Position numbers and translations under genes: made by a program
The notes under the pieces: generated by a model
What the model was told of the DNA's origin: nothing
The model's input: only the letters and a program-made list of their open reading frames with translations
Databases searched by the model: none
DNA from: Laburnicola sp. R22_1
Taxonomy: Eukaryota > Ascomycota > Dothideomycetes > Pleosporales > Didymosphaeriaceae
Length of the DNA: 64,000 bases
Direction of reading: 5' to 3'
Assembly: GCA_014281115.1 (NCBI GenBank)
Contig: JACONQ010000021.1
Location: 496,001 to 560,000, forward strand
Part shown: in pieces, positions 54,673-64,000 of the stretch
Numbering within the stretch: the first letter of the stretch is position 1
Layout: each line of letters starts with the position of its first letter

Positions 54673-57600
54673 CACACATTCAGGGCTTCCAACGTAGCGT
54701 AGTACGGCGTACAACTACGGCCCGTAGCGATCACGTGAGCCGTACGTAATACGCTCTGCCCTGGGCCGTAGCGTAGCGTAGTTTGTATACGTTTTACGCC
54801 GTAGTACGGCTGTACAGTAGCATCTTTTAGAGATTTTGACGCGTGATTTAGGTGTTTTTAAGTCGCGATTTTGGTGTTTTGGAGAGCTGTTTTGGGCTGT
54901 TTTTACGCCCTTTTTGGTGTAGTACGCGCTCGGATCGCAAGGACGTCTAACAGGCGTTTATTGTAGCAAATTTTGCAGTGCTCCTTTATGCTCCTTTTGC
55001 AATAACCTGTTGACTTTTGCCCACAATATGCCGCATAATACACGGTCCTAGGCCTCGCAATCATCTCAAAGTACTCTTAATTATCGCCCACACTATGCCG
55101 CTGTGTCAAAAAGGCTCGCTGCCGCCGCCGCCGCCATTAACGCGCTGCCTTTGTCGGATGAGTTGTCTCAGTCCCAGTCGCGTGAGGGCACCCCAGGTAC
55201 TCCAACACCCATACAAAGGAGCCACATATGGCATCTAGAGCTCTATTCTAGGGAGCTCTTTAACGTCAATTGGCGCTATATTTGGCACGGCAGCCATCGC
55301 CTTAAGCCTGGCTGTGTCAGGTACTAGGTCCGCCACAAAGGCCAGCTTAAAGGCAAGCGCAATCTGGCTACAATTTGGTGGTATAGAGCTGAGCTAGAGT
55401 ACCTAGAGGATAACATAGTTAGTAAGAACTTGTACTGGCTTTGCAGGGACTATCACCTTAATAGAAAGTCCCCTAATTATTAGAAGGTTAACAGTACAAC
55501 TCATATCAAACAACACCTTAAAAAGGTGCACCTAATTAATCCCAACACTGGGTTGTTGCCCGCCGTAGCGACTATATAGCCTAAGAGTCCTTTTGCAGCT
55601 GCCGCCAGGGCAAGATCTACTATATCCCATTCGCTATGGTAAGAAGAGGAGTTACAGAGCGCCTTTGTTGACTGGGTTATTGTGGGGGATCTTAGCCTCA
55701 AAATGGCGACTTTGGCGGCCACCCAGGGCCTTATAATTAACGTGGAATCAAACCGACCTTTTGCGCGCACTGCTAAGCAGCCCCATAACGCTGGCAAAAT
55801 ACATATAAAGCAGTATAGCAAAGCGAAAGGAGAAGGTTACAGAGCTTTTGCGCTTTTTGCAGAGTAAAATTAGTGTAAGTTGCAATATATAAACATCTCT
55901 AAACAATATAAGCTTTCTTAGAGTTATCACTTACTTTGTTAGTAAGATTGTTTTTCCGCTCCAGATCCCTATTAATAAGCGTATTTTTTACAGTAACTCA
56001 TAGTAATTTAGATACAAAACACTAATAACTTAACCTACTTATTGGCTTTCGCAACCTTTTTGGGGACTATATAGTAGCTACGCAAGTCTAGCTTATACTC
56101 TAGGTAATTAGGGAGTACAAATTTAAGTCAAAACTCCACTGTTTTGTAGGTGATAATGCCAGCAGTAACAACACCAGATTTATTAAGTACCTGCGCGACA
56201 AAACTAGCCTTAATATTGGAAATTAATACTATATATGCTGCGTGGGTTATATAATTAACCTAATTGTTAAAGCTCTTATTTACAGCAATGGAGTAAGCAA
56301 TTTTAAAGCTAAGCTTGCCTGCGCGTCGCCCCAGGAGTAATATTAATTATACTAGAGGTATGGGGTTATTAGGAAACTCTACAATTTTATAAACGCAGTA
56401 TGCGTCTTATATAAACGTTATGAGCTTTTCTATATAATACAACAATCGCTTAACAACAATAACGCGTTATGGACCTTTGGCACCCTTAATTTAATCCAGA
56501 ATAGTAGGATTAGGTGGCACAGCGTTTATCTTATGCTGTTACGCTGCTATGAGCTTAAGAATCTAATTTAAAAGTTTATACAACGCGCCCGCGACATTAA
56601 TAGCCTCCTAGAGGTTTCTAGCAGCAATAACAACAATATTAATAGGCCCTACGAGTACAACCCTATATATAACTAATTAACAAACAATAATTAGGAGGAG
56701 GTCTACGTAATTATATAGGTCTTATAAGAGTTTTATAAGATGTGTAAGGCTCTAGAGGGTGCCACTAGTGTTAGCGGATTTGGGTTCCTCTAGCAGATAA
56801 TTATTAACTTATAACAACTTTACAAGTCGCTTACTAAGCGCGTATATAAAATTAATAGCTATATATAGTTATCTTATCTTATTAAAGGTGTTGCGCTTAT
56901 ATAGTAGAAGCTTAATATATACTTTGTTAAAATTATTATAAATCCAGACCTGTCTCTTTACTATGTAACCACCGTGTTACACCCACAGCTCCATATTGCC
57001 TAGTTTAAGGACCACTGGAAAAGGCACCCTAAGTGGCATTAAAAAGCTAATCGCTTACTACACTATATATTTAAGGCGTACATTAACGCTAAAAAGGACA
57101 ACGTTAAGCTACTTGGGTCCCCTCCAACGTCACATAAGGTACCTGGGGCTTATAAGGGCGATACGCAGAGGGCTTAAACAATAAGCGTAGATCCTATACT
57201 CCTTACTAGCAATAAGTCTTATAAACATTATAAGCGTATAACGTAGCTTAATAAGTACTTAGACAATTTGTAAAGGGACCTTAGCAGCAACAACAAAAAG
57301 TTAATACAACTTATAGACAACCCACACTATTAGTGGGTTAAAGTAGGCCAAAAACGTTACCTAATCCTCTATAAAATGGCTATAGATCACCTCTCTGTGC
57401 CCTGCACGTCCTGCGATTGTGAGAGGTGTTTTAGCTCCACCAAACGTACAATTACGTGCGATCGCAATAGTCTTATAGGCTGTACAATTGAGGCCTTATA
57501 GTTATAGAAGAATTGGCTGGGTAGAGGGGTTGTTAAAAGCGATCTCACAAGCCTTATAAAGGTGATCTCCAAAAGGGAAGCCTTATTAACGACCTCAACA

Positions 57601-57807
57601 CCAAAAAACAACGACGGATTACCCAATTAGGAAATCCCGCCCTACTACGGGGCGTAGGGTGATTTTACGGAGCGTACTACGGTTACGGACCGTATTTTGA
57701 CATCTCCGGGGGCTCCCGTACGTACTGGGCTCTCATACGGGCCGTAGCGTAGAGCGATGGGGGTCCACCGTACCGTACTATGCTACGTTGGAAGCCCTGC
57801 ACACATT
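54673..57807. mobile_element. hAT-family DNA transposon with 8-bp target duplication
   Basis: The element occupies 54681-57799 (3119 bp). Its ends are inverted repeats beginning CAGGGCTTCCAACGTAGC in both arms, the CAGGG start typical of hAT elements. The 8-bp CACACATT stands at both sides (54673-54680 and 57800-57807), the hAT target-site length. Subterminal GGGCCGTAGCGTAG words occur near both ends, as binding sites for transposase do in this group. The interior holds broken transposase pieces. The exact duplication suggests that the insertion is fairly recent compared with the 35.8-kb element, though the coding part has decayed. Confidence 0.92.
55025..57630 (+). pseudogene. hAT transposase, multiply disrupted
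   Basis: Recognisable pieces in order: an N-terminal region with AAAAAAINALPLSDELSQS; a BED-finger-like piece VRHKGQLKGKRNLATIWWYR to NLYWLCRDYH; a middle part with FVGDNASSNNTRFIKYLRD-like coding near 56145-56215; and the C-terminal hAT dimerisation domain around 57370-57600 (MAIDHLSVPCTSCDCERCFS, then STKRTITCDRNSLIGCTIEA). TAG and TAA stops interrupt it in many places, for example inside EAL-x-L-x-KNWLGRGVV. Many stops could come from CAA/CAG to TAA/TAG changes, in line with RIP. Not functional. Confidence 0.85.
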
Positions 57808-57843
57808 AGCACTGAAACACTGAAACAACTACACTTCAGCGTC

Positions 57844-58467
57844 ATGTCAGGGATCTCCGTCCAAGCCTACGTTCTGGAATACCTTGTATCGAGCAAGCCG
57901 CCGGAGGATGAGGCATCCTGCCCTATTTGCACAGAGCCTTGGTATGAGGAAGCTGAAGATGTAGAGATTGTGGCTACACACTGCCACCATGTCTTTCACA
58001 AGGCGTGTTTAGTTACTTGGTTGACGGCTGCGACTACGCCAGCTTGCAACACGTGTCCCACGTGTAGAAGCATATGCTTTGGTACAATCCCACAAGATGT
58101 CGTGGAGAACCATATTGAAGACTTACTACCGGTAAGCAATGTTGAAACCGAGGCGATGGAACAGGCCATGTATGAACTATTGAACACAATTTTCGGCGTG
58201 AGAGTCGACCCCGCCATTGTGTTGCAACATAGTGGTGTCGACATAACGGACAGGACTAACGCCAGTCGTTTAGAGCAGGCCAAGGACGGTCTCTACGAGC
58301 ACCTTGTAGATCATAATCTCTTTGTGCAACTCCTGACTCAGTTCCCACTCATACCGTCGTTTATTTGTCGGGAGTTTGGCAAAGCCTTGATCACTATCAA
58401 ATTGATTCTTGATCTCCCAGAGCATCTGCCTGGAACTGACCTTGAGCGCTACCGTCAGGACACTTAG
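57844..58467 (+). CDS. RING-H2 finger protein
   Basis: Single exon, 207 residues from the ATG at 57844. The C3H2C3 RING is complete: Cys26, Cys29, Cys47, His49, His52, Cys55, Cys71 and Cys74 (CPIC, CHHVFHKAC, CPTC). The rest is helical and unlike any domain I know; there is no membrane segment. Predicted E3 ubiquitin ligase. The right end of the hAT insertion lies only 36 bp upstream of the start, so the original promoter or 5' leader has been separated from the gene by 3.1 kb. An ATG in the same frame further upstream would lie in the transposon. Confidence 0.75.
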   Translation: MSGISVQAYVLEYLVSSKPPEDEASCPICTEPWYEEAEDVEIVATHCHHVFHKACLVTWLTAATTPACNTCPTCRSICFGTIPQDVVENHIEDLLPVSNVETEAMEQAMYELLNTIFGVRVDPAIVLQHSGVDITDRTNASRLEQAKDGLYEHLVDHNLFVQLLTQFPLIPSFICREFGKALITIKLILDLPEHLPGTDLERYRQDT

Positions 58468-60144
58468 GCTTTTTATGAATATACCTCTCCGTCAATGTGT
58501 GCAAGTTGAGTATTGCTTCTGATAGTATTAATACAGACGACAGTCCTTCAGGTCTCTTTCTAGTCTTTGAAAGATTGGAGCGACTAGTGCTTACACCAGT
58601 ACCGACTAGTTCTACGTGCAAGTCTTAAAAAATTCTCTTAACTAGCGTCCATCCATGCGTGGCGGAAAACCACCTGTGCCGGAAAATATAAGGGGTACTT
58701 CGACTTCACAATAACTCACACCCTACGCATATCTTAGTATCTGCTATAGTAATGTATGGGCAATGTACTAGGAGAAATCCCAAATGCGTAGGTAGCTTCA
58801 CACCTAAAAATTACTATGATATTGCCCTTGCTGTACCAACCTTCATCTGGCTTTTTTCTGAGTCTGATCCTTCGCTAATCAACTCAGGATTTCCATGCTT
58901 CACACCTCGTCTGCCTTTTATCACTGTATCGTCCTGCGCTACTTGCTCCGCTTGTGCCTCAACCATGTCCTCTCTAGTGACAGCTGCTTCTATTATCTTG
59001 TGGCTATACCACTAGCAGAGCATTAGCGGCGGGGCACAACGACAGGCACGAAATCGTCGAGGAAGTTCACGTCAAGACGTGGCAAGGCACCATAAAGGAG
59101 AGCACAGCGGCGGACACAACCAGTACACACAAGCAGTAGGCATAATAACCTCAACGACCACCAAGAACTTGCAGGATGGTGTCAGGTGGAGTGCCACCGC
59201 AGTGAATTGATCGTTGGATTAAAGTCTCTGAGTCACATATCGCCCGAAAAAAAACTATTCGGCCCCTCCTCACCGACTAACATGTTGGTCGTCGCACTCA
59301 TCTGCCCATCAGCTGTGTTCTCCAAAAATATAGCGCAGCATGTAACCAGACTAATTAGATGGGAGAATCTCCGAAGAATTTCCATACCCATAGTAAGCTG
59401 ACTGTGTCTACTGCGGTCCCCTTAGTTTAAGTTCATCAGGAAAGTTTTTTCCAAAGAGGCTGCTCAAAGCAACTCAACTGTGCGCAGACATGCGCATACG
59501 TGCGCATTTTTGTTGACAAGTAATTTATGATTGCGTTATACGTACGGAACGTGCGCGAAGTATTCTTCATGATAGTAATTCATGATTCCGCACGCAAAGC
59601 TTTGGTCCTCAATTTCAAAACTCACTCCAGATTTGATGCATGCGTATCGTTGCTGGAAAACGCAGCATGGGGTCACGTTACGATTATTTGGCCTCGTGCC
59701 ATACTCAAGCCTCTTAATGCCCGTTTGTATTCGTGCATGCTAATCCCGTTTGCAGTAGGCAGCGTGCCCCGGCCCTTAGCAAACAGCAGCTGCTCATGAC
59801 AGTTTAGACATAGACCCACAGGGTCACGAGCGGTACTATATATGTTCAGTTTCTCTCACCCAACCGCAAATGTGATAATTATACTTAAGCGAGAGCGCAA
59901 AACCGTAGACCTCTTCTCCGCGCATGACTTTCCCCCGCTCTCTCACTCTGAACTTTCCCCGTAGCGTCGCAAACGCCGGTGACGACACCACACGGGCCAC
60001 ATCTATATCTATAATCCACACTATAAGGACACGCGATCTCTCAATAAATACCCGCCTTTGACTCACCATCAGCCCATCATCAATCTGTCATCAACTCATC
60101 ACTACTGCACCCATAACCGACCTCACCACCAAAACCCCAGAAAC
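58468..60144. other. Gene-poor stretch with one coding-like minus-strand piece
   Basis: 1.7 kb without a confident gene. On the minus strand 58992-58814 is open with acidic, protein-like composition (EAAVTREDMVEAQAEQVAQD, then DDTVIKGRRGVKH, SEGSDSEKSQMK) and ends at a TAG; no family is recognised and no start is seen. Upstream of the small secreted gene, CAATAAATACCC at about 60045 is a plausible TATA-like element. Confidence 0.35.
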
Positions 60145-60538
60145 ATGTACCTCCTCACTACCCTTTTCCTGGTCCTCCATCTCGTCCTCTCGACCCTCGG
60201 CACCGCCCTCACCGTCGACACGACAACCGAAGCCGTCGCTGTCTGCGCCAATGCCTACTACTTCAACGTCCCCGGCCTGGTGCCCATCCGCGCCAACACG
60301 TGCGCCAACTTCAGCGACAACAAGGACGTCGTTGTCAAGCGCATGAAGAATATCGACTGCAAAACATGCTTCTTCTTTCCGTAAGTGGTGCAAACTTGTA
60401 GTGTGGTGTGAGAGGATAGTGCTGATCTTTTTGCGTAGGGCTCAGAACTGCAAGGGTAAAGTCACGTGGTATGGTGCGCTTGACAAGGGACAGGAGGTCA
60501 AGTTCGGATTCTCGAGGAGCTATATGTGCAGGAGGTAG
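60145..60538 (+). CDS. Small secreted cysteine-rich protein
   Basis: Two exons (60145-60380 and 60439-60538), 111 residues. The signal peptide is MYLLTTLFLVLHLVLSTLGTA. The mature chain of about 90 residues has six cysteines: AVCANAYY, ANTCANFS, DCKTCFFF, AQNCKGK and YMCRR, enough for three disulfides, and a single N-glycosylation site (NFS). The small size, the position in gene-poor DNA between a hAT element and an AT-rich block, and the lack of a known family are typical of fungal effector candidates. This is an inference only; ordinary secreted proteins can look the same. Confidence 0.75.
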
Positions 60539-61210
60539 GACAAGACAAGGAGATGTAGAAGTGGAAAGTGAAAGGGAATGGCGTCGAAAGTCACGTGAAT
60601 AAACACTCATCCACGTGATCACACTGGTGCAGGTGATGTGTCATGGACATACAGATGGAGCTTAAAGCGAACGGTCATCATACGAGGCTGCTGTTGCTAA
60701 CAATTTGTGGCCTATGTAGAGTGCAAGCAAAATTTTAACTACATTTTCCCTCATATTTCTTCGACCACCTCGCTCCCTAAACCTAGGGTATTCGCAGGCC
60801 ATGGATGAAGAGAAGGGGTTCGAAGCTCAAAATGTCGGGGCTATCCATATGCAATAATATATACAAGATGAAAGCTCCGATTGCAGTCTGGGTGCTACAA
60901 ACGCCGTTACAAAGGAAACACATAGCGACATCGTGAGTATGCGTTCAATGATAAGAGGGGTCATTGAACAATCGGAGGGGCCGGTCGAAGAGGTTGGAGG
61001 CGAGTATCATTACGCGAGGCGTGCAATTTTCTGCAGGTGGAAGAGCTTCCGACCGATGAATAAGAAGTGTTCGAAAGGTGTGAGGAGGAATTTCCGCATG
61101 GCTTGGAAGAACGAGGTAGCAGGGCCTAATTTTGTTTCTGGAGCTCGTACTTCGTCGCTAAAAGAAATTGTATTAGTAAAGAAGTTCTATCACGATGCGT
61201 GGGAAACCAC
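60539..61210. other. Gap downstream of the terpene synthase, possible extra exon
   Basis: No independent gene. On the minus strand a strong donor (GTAAGTGG) starts at the terpene synthase stop and an acceptor (TTCTTTTAG) stands near 61160; skipping this would extend the protein by VDEVRAPETKLGPATSFFQA and about 30 more residues to a TAA near 61010. No prenyltransferase motif follows. Confidence 0.4.
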
Positions 61211-62350
61211 TTACACTCCTCGCTGATAGCGCGGGCAGTATATACTCCACACGAGATTGCCAACATGGCTCAGCCTGACGGCTTCGAGATACACCTGCGT
61301 GTCCCTTGACAAGCCCATCACCTTCGAACTCTGTATTAGGCTCTCGAATTCGCCAAAATATCTTTTTATCTCGTCTCTGCATATCGCGATTGCCGTGTCT
61401 TCTGTGCATCGACGCTCTCGCATTATGACCCACACTGCGTTGAAAACGTAGTCTTGACCAGCGGCTATGGCGTCTTCGCGCTCCTTGCGCCACGAGTAGA
61501 GGTCATTGGTCAGGCTTATTGCGGCGTAGCCAGGGCGCGCAAGCCTCATACACGTTTCGAGCTCCGAGGGCGGGATAGTAAGCGCCAGGGCGAATGTAAG
61601 CATGCCGTACCAGAACCTTGTATCAAATATCGTCAGCTTGCGCACCACCAACTTCCGACGTCACATAGAGATATCTACTTACAGTTCGCCTGCGTCGATC
61701 GCTCTGCTTGGAACGTATTCTTCCAGTGTCTCGAAAGGCTCTGAGCGGGTGCGGGATGCAAGCTGGACGAATTTCGCCCACGCCTTCATCGTGGTTATCG
61801 CTCGAGTTCGATCGATGGCCATCATTTCGGCGAGCATTTTCGCCTGCAGCTTCTTTTCTGGTCGCTCTTTGTCTGACACTTGCTCGTTGAGCGCGTCGGC
61901 ACCAAAGACGTGGAGCATGCCATCGCGGCCTTCTTCGAACTAGGCTAAGTTAGAAAGATTTCCATGGTTGACGCACCGATGTATTGCTCACGTTCTTTAG
62001 GTCCAGATTCTCCATTTCGTCTTTGTAGCGTTAGTGGCTGAAGTGGAGCCCCAGGTCATGTGGTTTTCCATACCATCGTACAAAAAAGCATACTCGTTCG
62101 CATACGATATGATTTCCAAGCGCTCGGGAAAACACTCGGGTATCGTCACACGAATGAAGCTAAATGGTTCTCCCAAACCGCCCTGGTAGTCTCTCACCGG
62201 CGTAACGAACCGGTCCCAGTCCCTCTGTGCACGCAGAGCGCCATCGCGCTCTTTGAAAGTGTCTCTGTGTATCCTCAGCGGAATACCATTGGCCAGACCG
62301 TCGTCCCTATAGTCTTCCAGGCTCAGGACGTCGGAGTATTTGAACTCCAT
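61211..62350 (-). CDS. Class I terpene synthase (PTTS-type cyclase domain)
   Basis: Four exons (62074-62350, 61993-62021, 61683-61939 and 61211-61616), 322 residues, phases agreeing. The start MEFKYSDVLSLEDYRDDGLA, with GALRAQRDWDRFV and VTIPECFPERLEIISYANE, is the N-terminal pattern of fungal chimeric terpene synthases (ophiobolin F/fusicoccadiene synthase relatives). The Asp-rich metal motif DDEME (92-96) is completed across the first intron: the exon ends in GAT-G and the next begins AC. The second motif NDLYSWRKE (225-233) matches the NSE/DTE consensus. It ends HVGNLVWSIYCPRY, the usual end of the cyclase domain. No C-terminal prenyltransferase half (about 350 residues) follows. It would cyclise a prenyl diphosphate to a terpene, with GFPP or GGPP normally supplied by the missing half. 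Confidence 0.85.
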
Positions 62351-62845
62351 TGTGGTGGATTGGGAGGGAGTAAACGCGAAGAGTCTACCAAGTATCCGCG
62401 GACCCGGGTGGCTGGGCCTCTTTTACACACGTGGATCGCTACGTTGCCGCGGCCCCTCCAGGGTTGGATTGTGTGTGTATGGTCATCTCGCCGACCCTAG
62501 GCCGTTTGCAGAGTGCCACATGGGCACTTCACCGATGCCATTTACCCTGGATGGAGCCACGTCTTTTGGCGGCCACGTATATGACATTAAAGGCGGATCA
62601 TTGGATATTCCACATGGGCAGAATCGGCATGTCAAGATTGTTTCCCTGTTCGTACATCGAGGTAGCGTTCCAAGACAAGCGCGCGCTCCGCTAGTGCTGA
62701 CTTTGTCTAGGATCTTCCCGCGCGTCAAGAGCGAGCGTGTTTCCGCAACTGTTCCGACCGTCCGGGGCGGACGATATTCATCGGTCGATGGCCAGGACAT
62801 GGGACGAGCAACGGAGTTGGCAAGCCTTCATTTCGCCCAAGGCTA
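62351..62845. other. Intergenic region upstream of the terpene synthase
   Basis: GC-moderate sequence holding the synthase promoter. The plus strand is open over 62340-62849 with a possible protein-like part (SFGGHVYDIKGGSLDIPHGQ), but I recognise no family. It ends abruptly at the AT-rich block. Confidence 0.35.
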
Positions 62846-64000
62846 TTAATTATACCTACTAACTTAGAACTGCGTTAACTATAGGTTACTATTAGCTAGT
62901 AGTTTTTATAACTTTAATTTTTTTAAACTTATTTTTTTAAATAGTTTTTTTACTAACTATGTGATATTAAATTACTACCTAGAGGTAGAATAGTAAAGGC
63001 TTTACTTTTAAATAATTTTTTAAAAAAGCAAAGCCTTCTACTTAGTAATTAAAAAGAGCGTAAAAGGTAATTACTTTACTAACTATTTTTATTATATATA
63101 TTATAATTATATTTTTTTACTCTTCTTAATTACTAAGTAAAAGGCTTTACTTTTTATTATTATATTATTTACAATAAAAGCCTTTATTTTTTTATTTAAA
63201 TATATTATTTTTAGATACTTAATTTCATAATATATATATTATTAAATTAGCTATCTAAGAGTAGAATAATAACGACTTTAATTTTAAATAATATAATAAA
63301 TAAAGTAAAACTCTTTACTTAGTATTTAAAAAGAATATAAAAAGATAATTATAAAATTTATTTTATATAGGTTTTTTTACAACTAAGAGGTTTCTAATAA
63401 AAGTATTATAATAATAGTAGTTATCCCTTCTACAATTATTCATAGAAAAAGTGTTTTAAGATAGTATTAATAAAAGGGGTTATTTATTTTATATATAGCA
63501 TTAATTAAATCTACCTAAAGGTAGAATAATAAAGGCTTTCATCTTAAATAATAATAAAAAAGCAAAGTCCCCTACTTAGTAATTAAAATGAGCGTAACAA
63601 AGATAAGTACTTATTTTTATTTTATATATTACTAATTTTACGCTCTTTATAATTACTAAGTAAGAGGCTCTACTTTTTTAAGAGAAAAGCCTTTATTATT
63701 CTATCTCTAGATAGTTAATTTAATAATATATGTGTTATTAATTAACTACCTAGAAGTAGAACAACAAAGGCTTTTATCTTAAATAATATAAGAAAAAAAG
63801 CAGAGCTCCCTACTTAGTAATTAAAAAGAGCGTAAAAAAGGTAATATAATTATAAAAAAAGCGCGTTTAAACTGCTAAGCAAGCTTAGCAGTTTTAGCGC
63901 GCATAGCTTCTATATACAAAGTTAATTTATAAGAAAAGGCCACTTAGAACTTTAGTAAGGGAGAAATAAAATAGCTTTAGCGCTACTATACTATAAGTTA
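62846..64000. mobile_element. AT-rich block of nested, inverted RIP-decayed repeats
   Basis: Contains six copies of the MITE-like repeat, three of them in pairs: D 62960-63073 (minus), E 63112-63232 (plus) with F 63235-63350 (minus), G 63499-63610 (minus), H 63636-63733 (plus) with I 63735-63847 (minus). One copy of the second repeat family lies at 63370-63482. E/F and H/I are head-to-head inverted pairs forming palindromes of about 210-240 bp. No reading frame of interest. The right edge continues past the window. Confidence 0.7.
63735..64000 (-). repeat. Inverted copy of the left part of the 35.8-kb element
   Basis: Reverse-complemented, this stretch follows 35884-36163: GTAGCGCTAAAGCTATTTTAT, CTAAAGTTCTAAGT, GTTTAAACGCGC and then the MITE-like repeat. 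The window ends inside the match, so a second, inverted copy of the element probably continues to the right. It also contains the hairpin CTGCTAAGC-AA-GCTTAGCAG near 63873. Confidence 0.65.

Noticed and set aside
62340..62849. 169-residue plus-strand frame upstream of the terpene synthase
   Set aside because: Partly overlaps the synthase first exon, no start context and no recognised family; only noted as a possibility.
63873..63892. Hairpin CTGCTAAGC/GCTTAGCAG as a regulatory or terminator structure
   Set aside because: It lies inside a decayed repeat and has a diverged counterpart at about 36007, so it is part of the element.

Overview
The window is nuclear DNA of a filamentous ascomycete (Pezizomycotina; Dothideomycetes is my best guess, from general feel rather than a marker). 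The evidence is short GT-AG introns of about 46-140 bp with CTRAC-type branch sites, a HET-domain gene, filamentous-fungus peroxins (Pex26 type, Pex11C type), a PTTS-like terpene synthase, and AT-rich blocks whose TpA-rich, ORF-free sequence looks like repeat-induced point mutation (RIP). I assigned exon borders by eye from splice signals and reading frame.

Layout. 1-3.7 kb: one large, internally duplicated minus-strand gene of unknown function with broken frames. 4-13 kb: a class 3 lipase-like protein, a CLC chloride/proton antiporter and coronin. 14-19 kb: a GPI-anchored surface protein, a small four-helix membrane protein, an alpha/beta-hydrolase relic and a large secreted protein. 19.8-22.4 kb: a short-chain dehydrogenase and a Pex11C-type peroxin. 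23-26 kb: a HET gene and an ankyrin gene facing each other, both cut off at an AT-rich repeat. 26.8-35 kb: Pex26-type peroxin and a PARN-type deadenylase (divergent), an F-box protein, a 73-residue conserved protein and a secreted TIM-barrel-like protein. 35.8-39.5 kb: an AT-rich, RIP-decayed transposon with matching terminal inverted repeats. 40-53.5 kb: amino-acid permease, acyltransferase-3 protein, second SDR, HAD hydrolase, membrane-anchored carboxylesterase, AIF/FSP1-like FAD oxidoreductase and an aspartic-peptidase-like secreted protein. 54.7-57.8 kb: a decayed hAT transposon with an exact 8-bp target duplication. 57.8-62.4 kb: RING-H2 protein, a small cysteine-rich secreted protein and a terpene synthase. 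62.8-64 kb: an AT-rich block of nested inverted repeats related to the 35.8-kb element.

The housekeeping genes form no pathway cluster, although two peroxins lie 5 kb apart and two SDRs, two esterase/lipase-type enzymes and several secreted proteins suggest a metabolically active accessory neighbourhood. Genes that look fast-evolving (HET, ankyrin, RING, small secreted protein, terpene synthase) sit against the repeat blocks.

The most unusual signal is a tiny interspersed element of about 45-77 bp. Its four copies share a core, and each is bracketed by its own direct repeat of 9-15 bp, which looks like recent or repeated insertion of something too short to be an ordinary transposon. One copy sits immediately before the start codon of the lipase gene.
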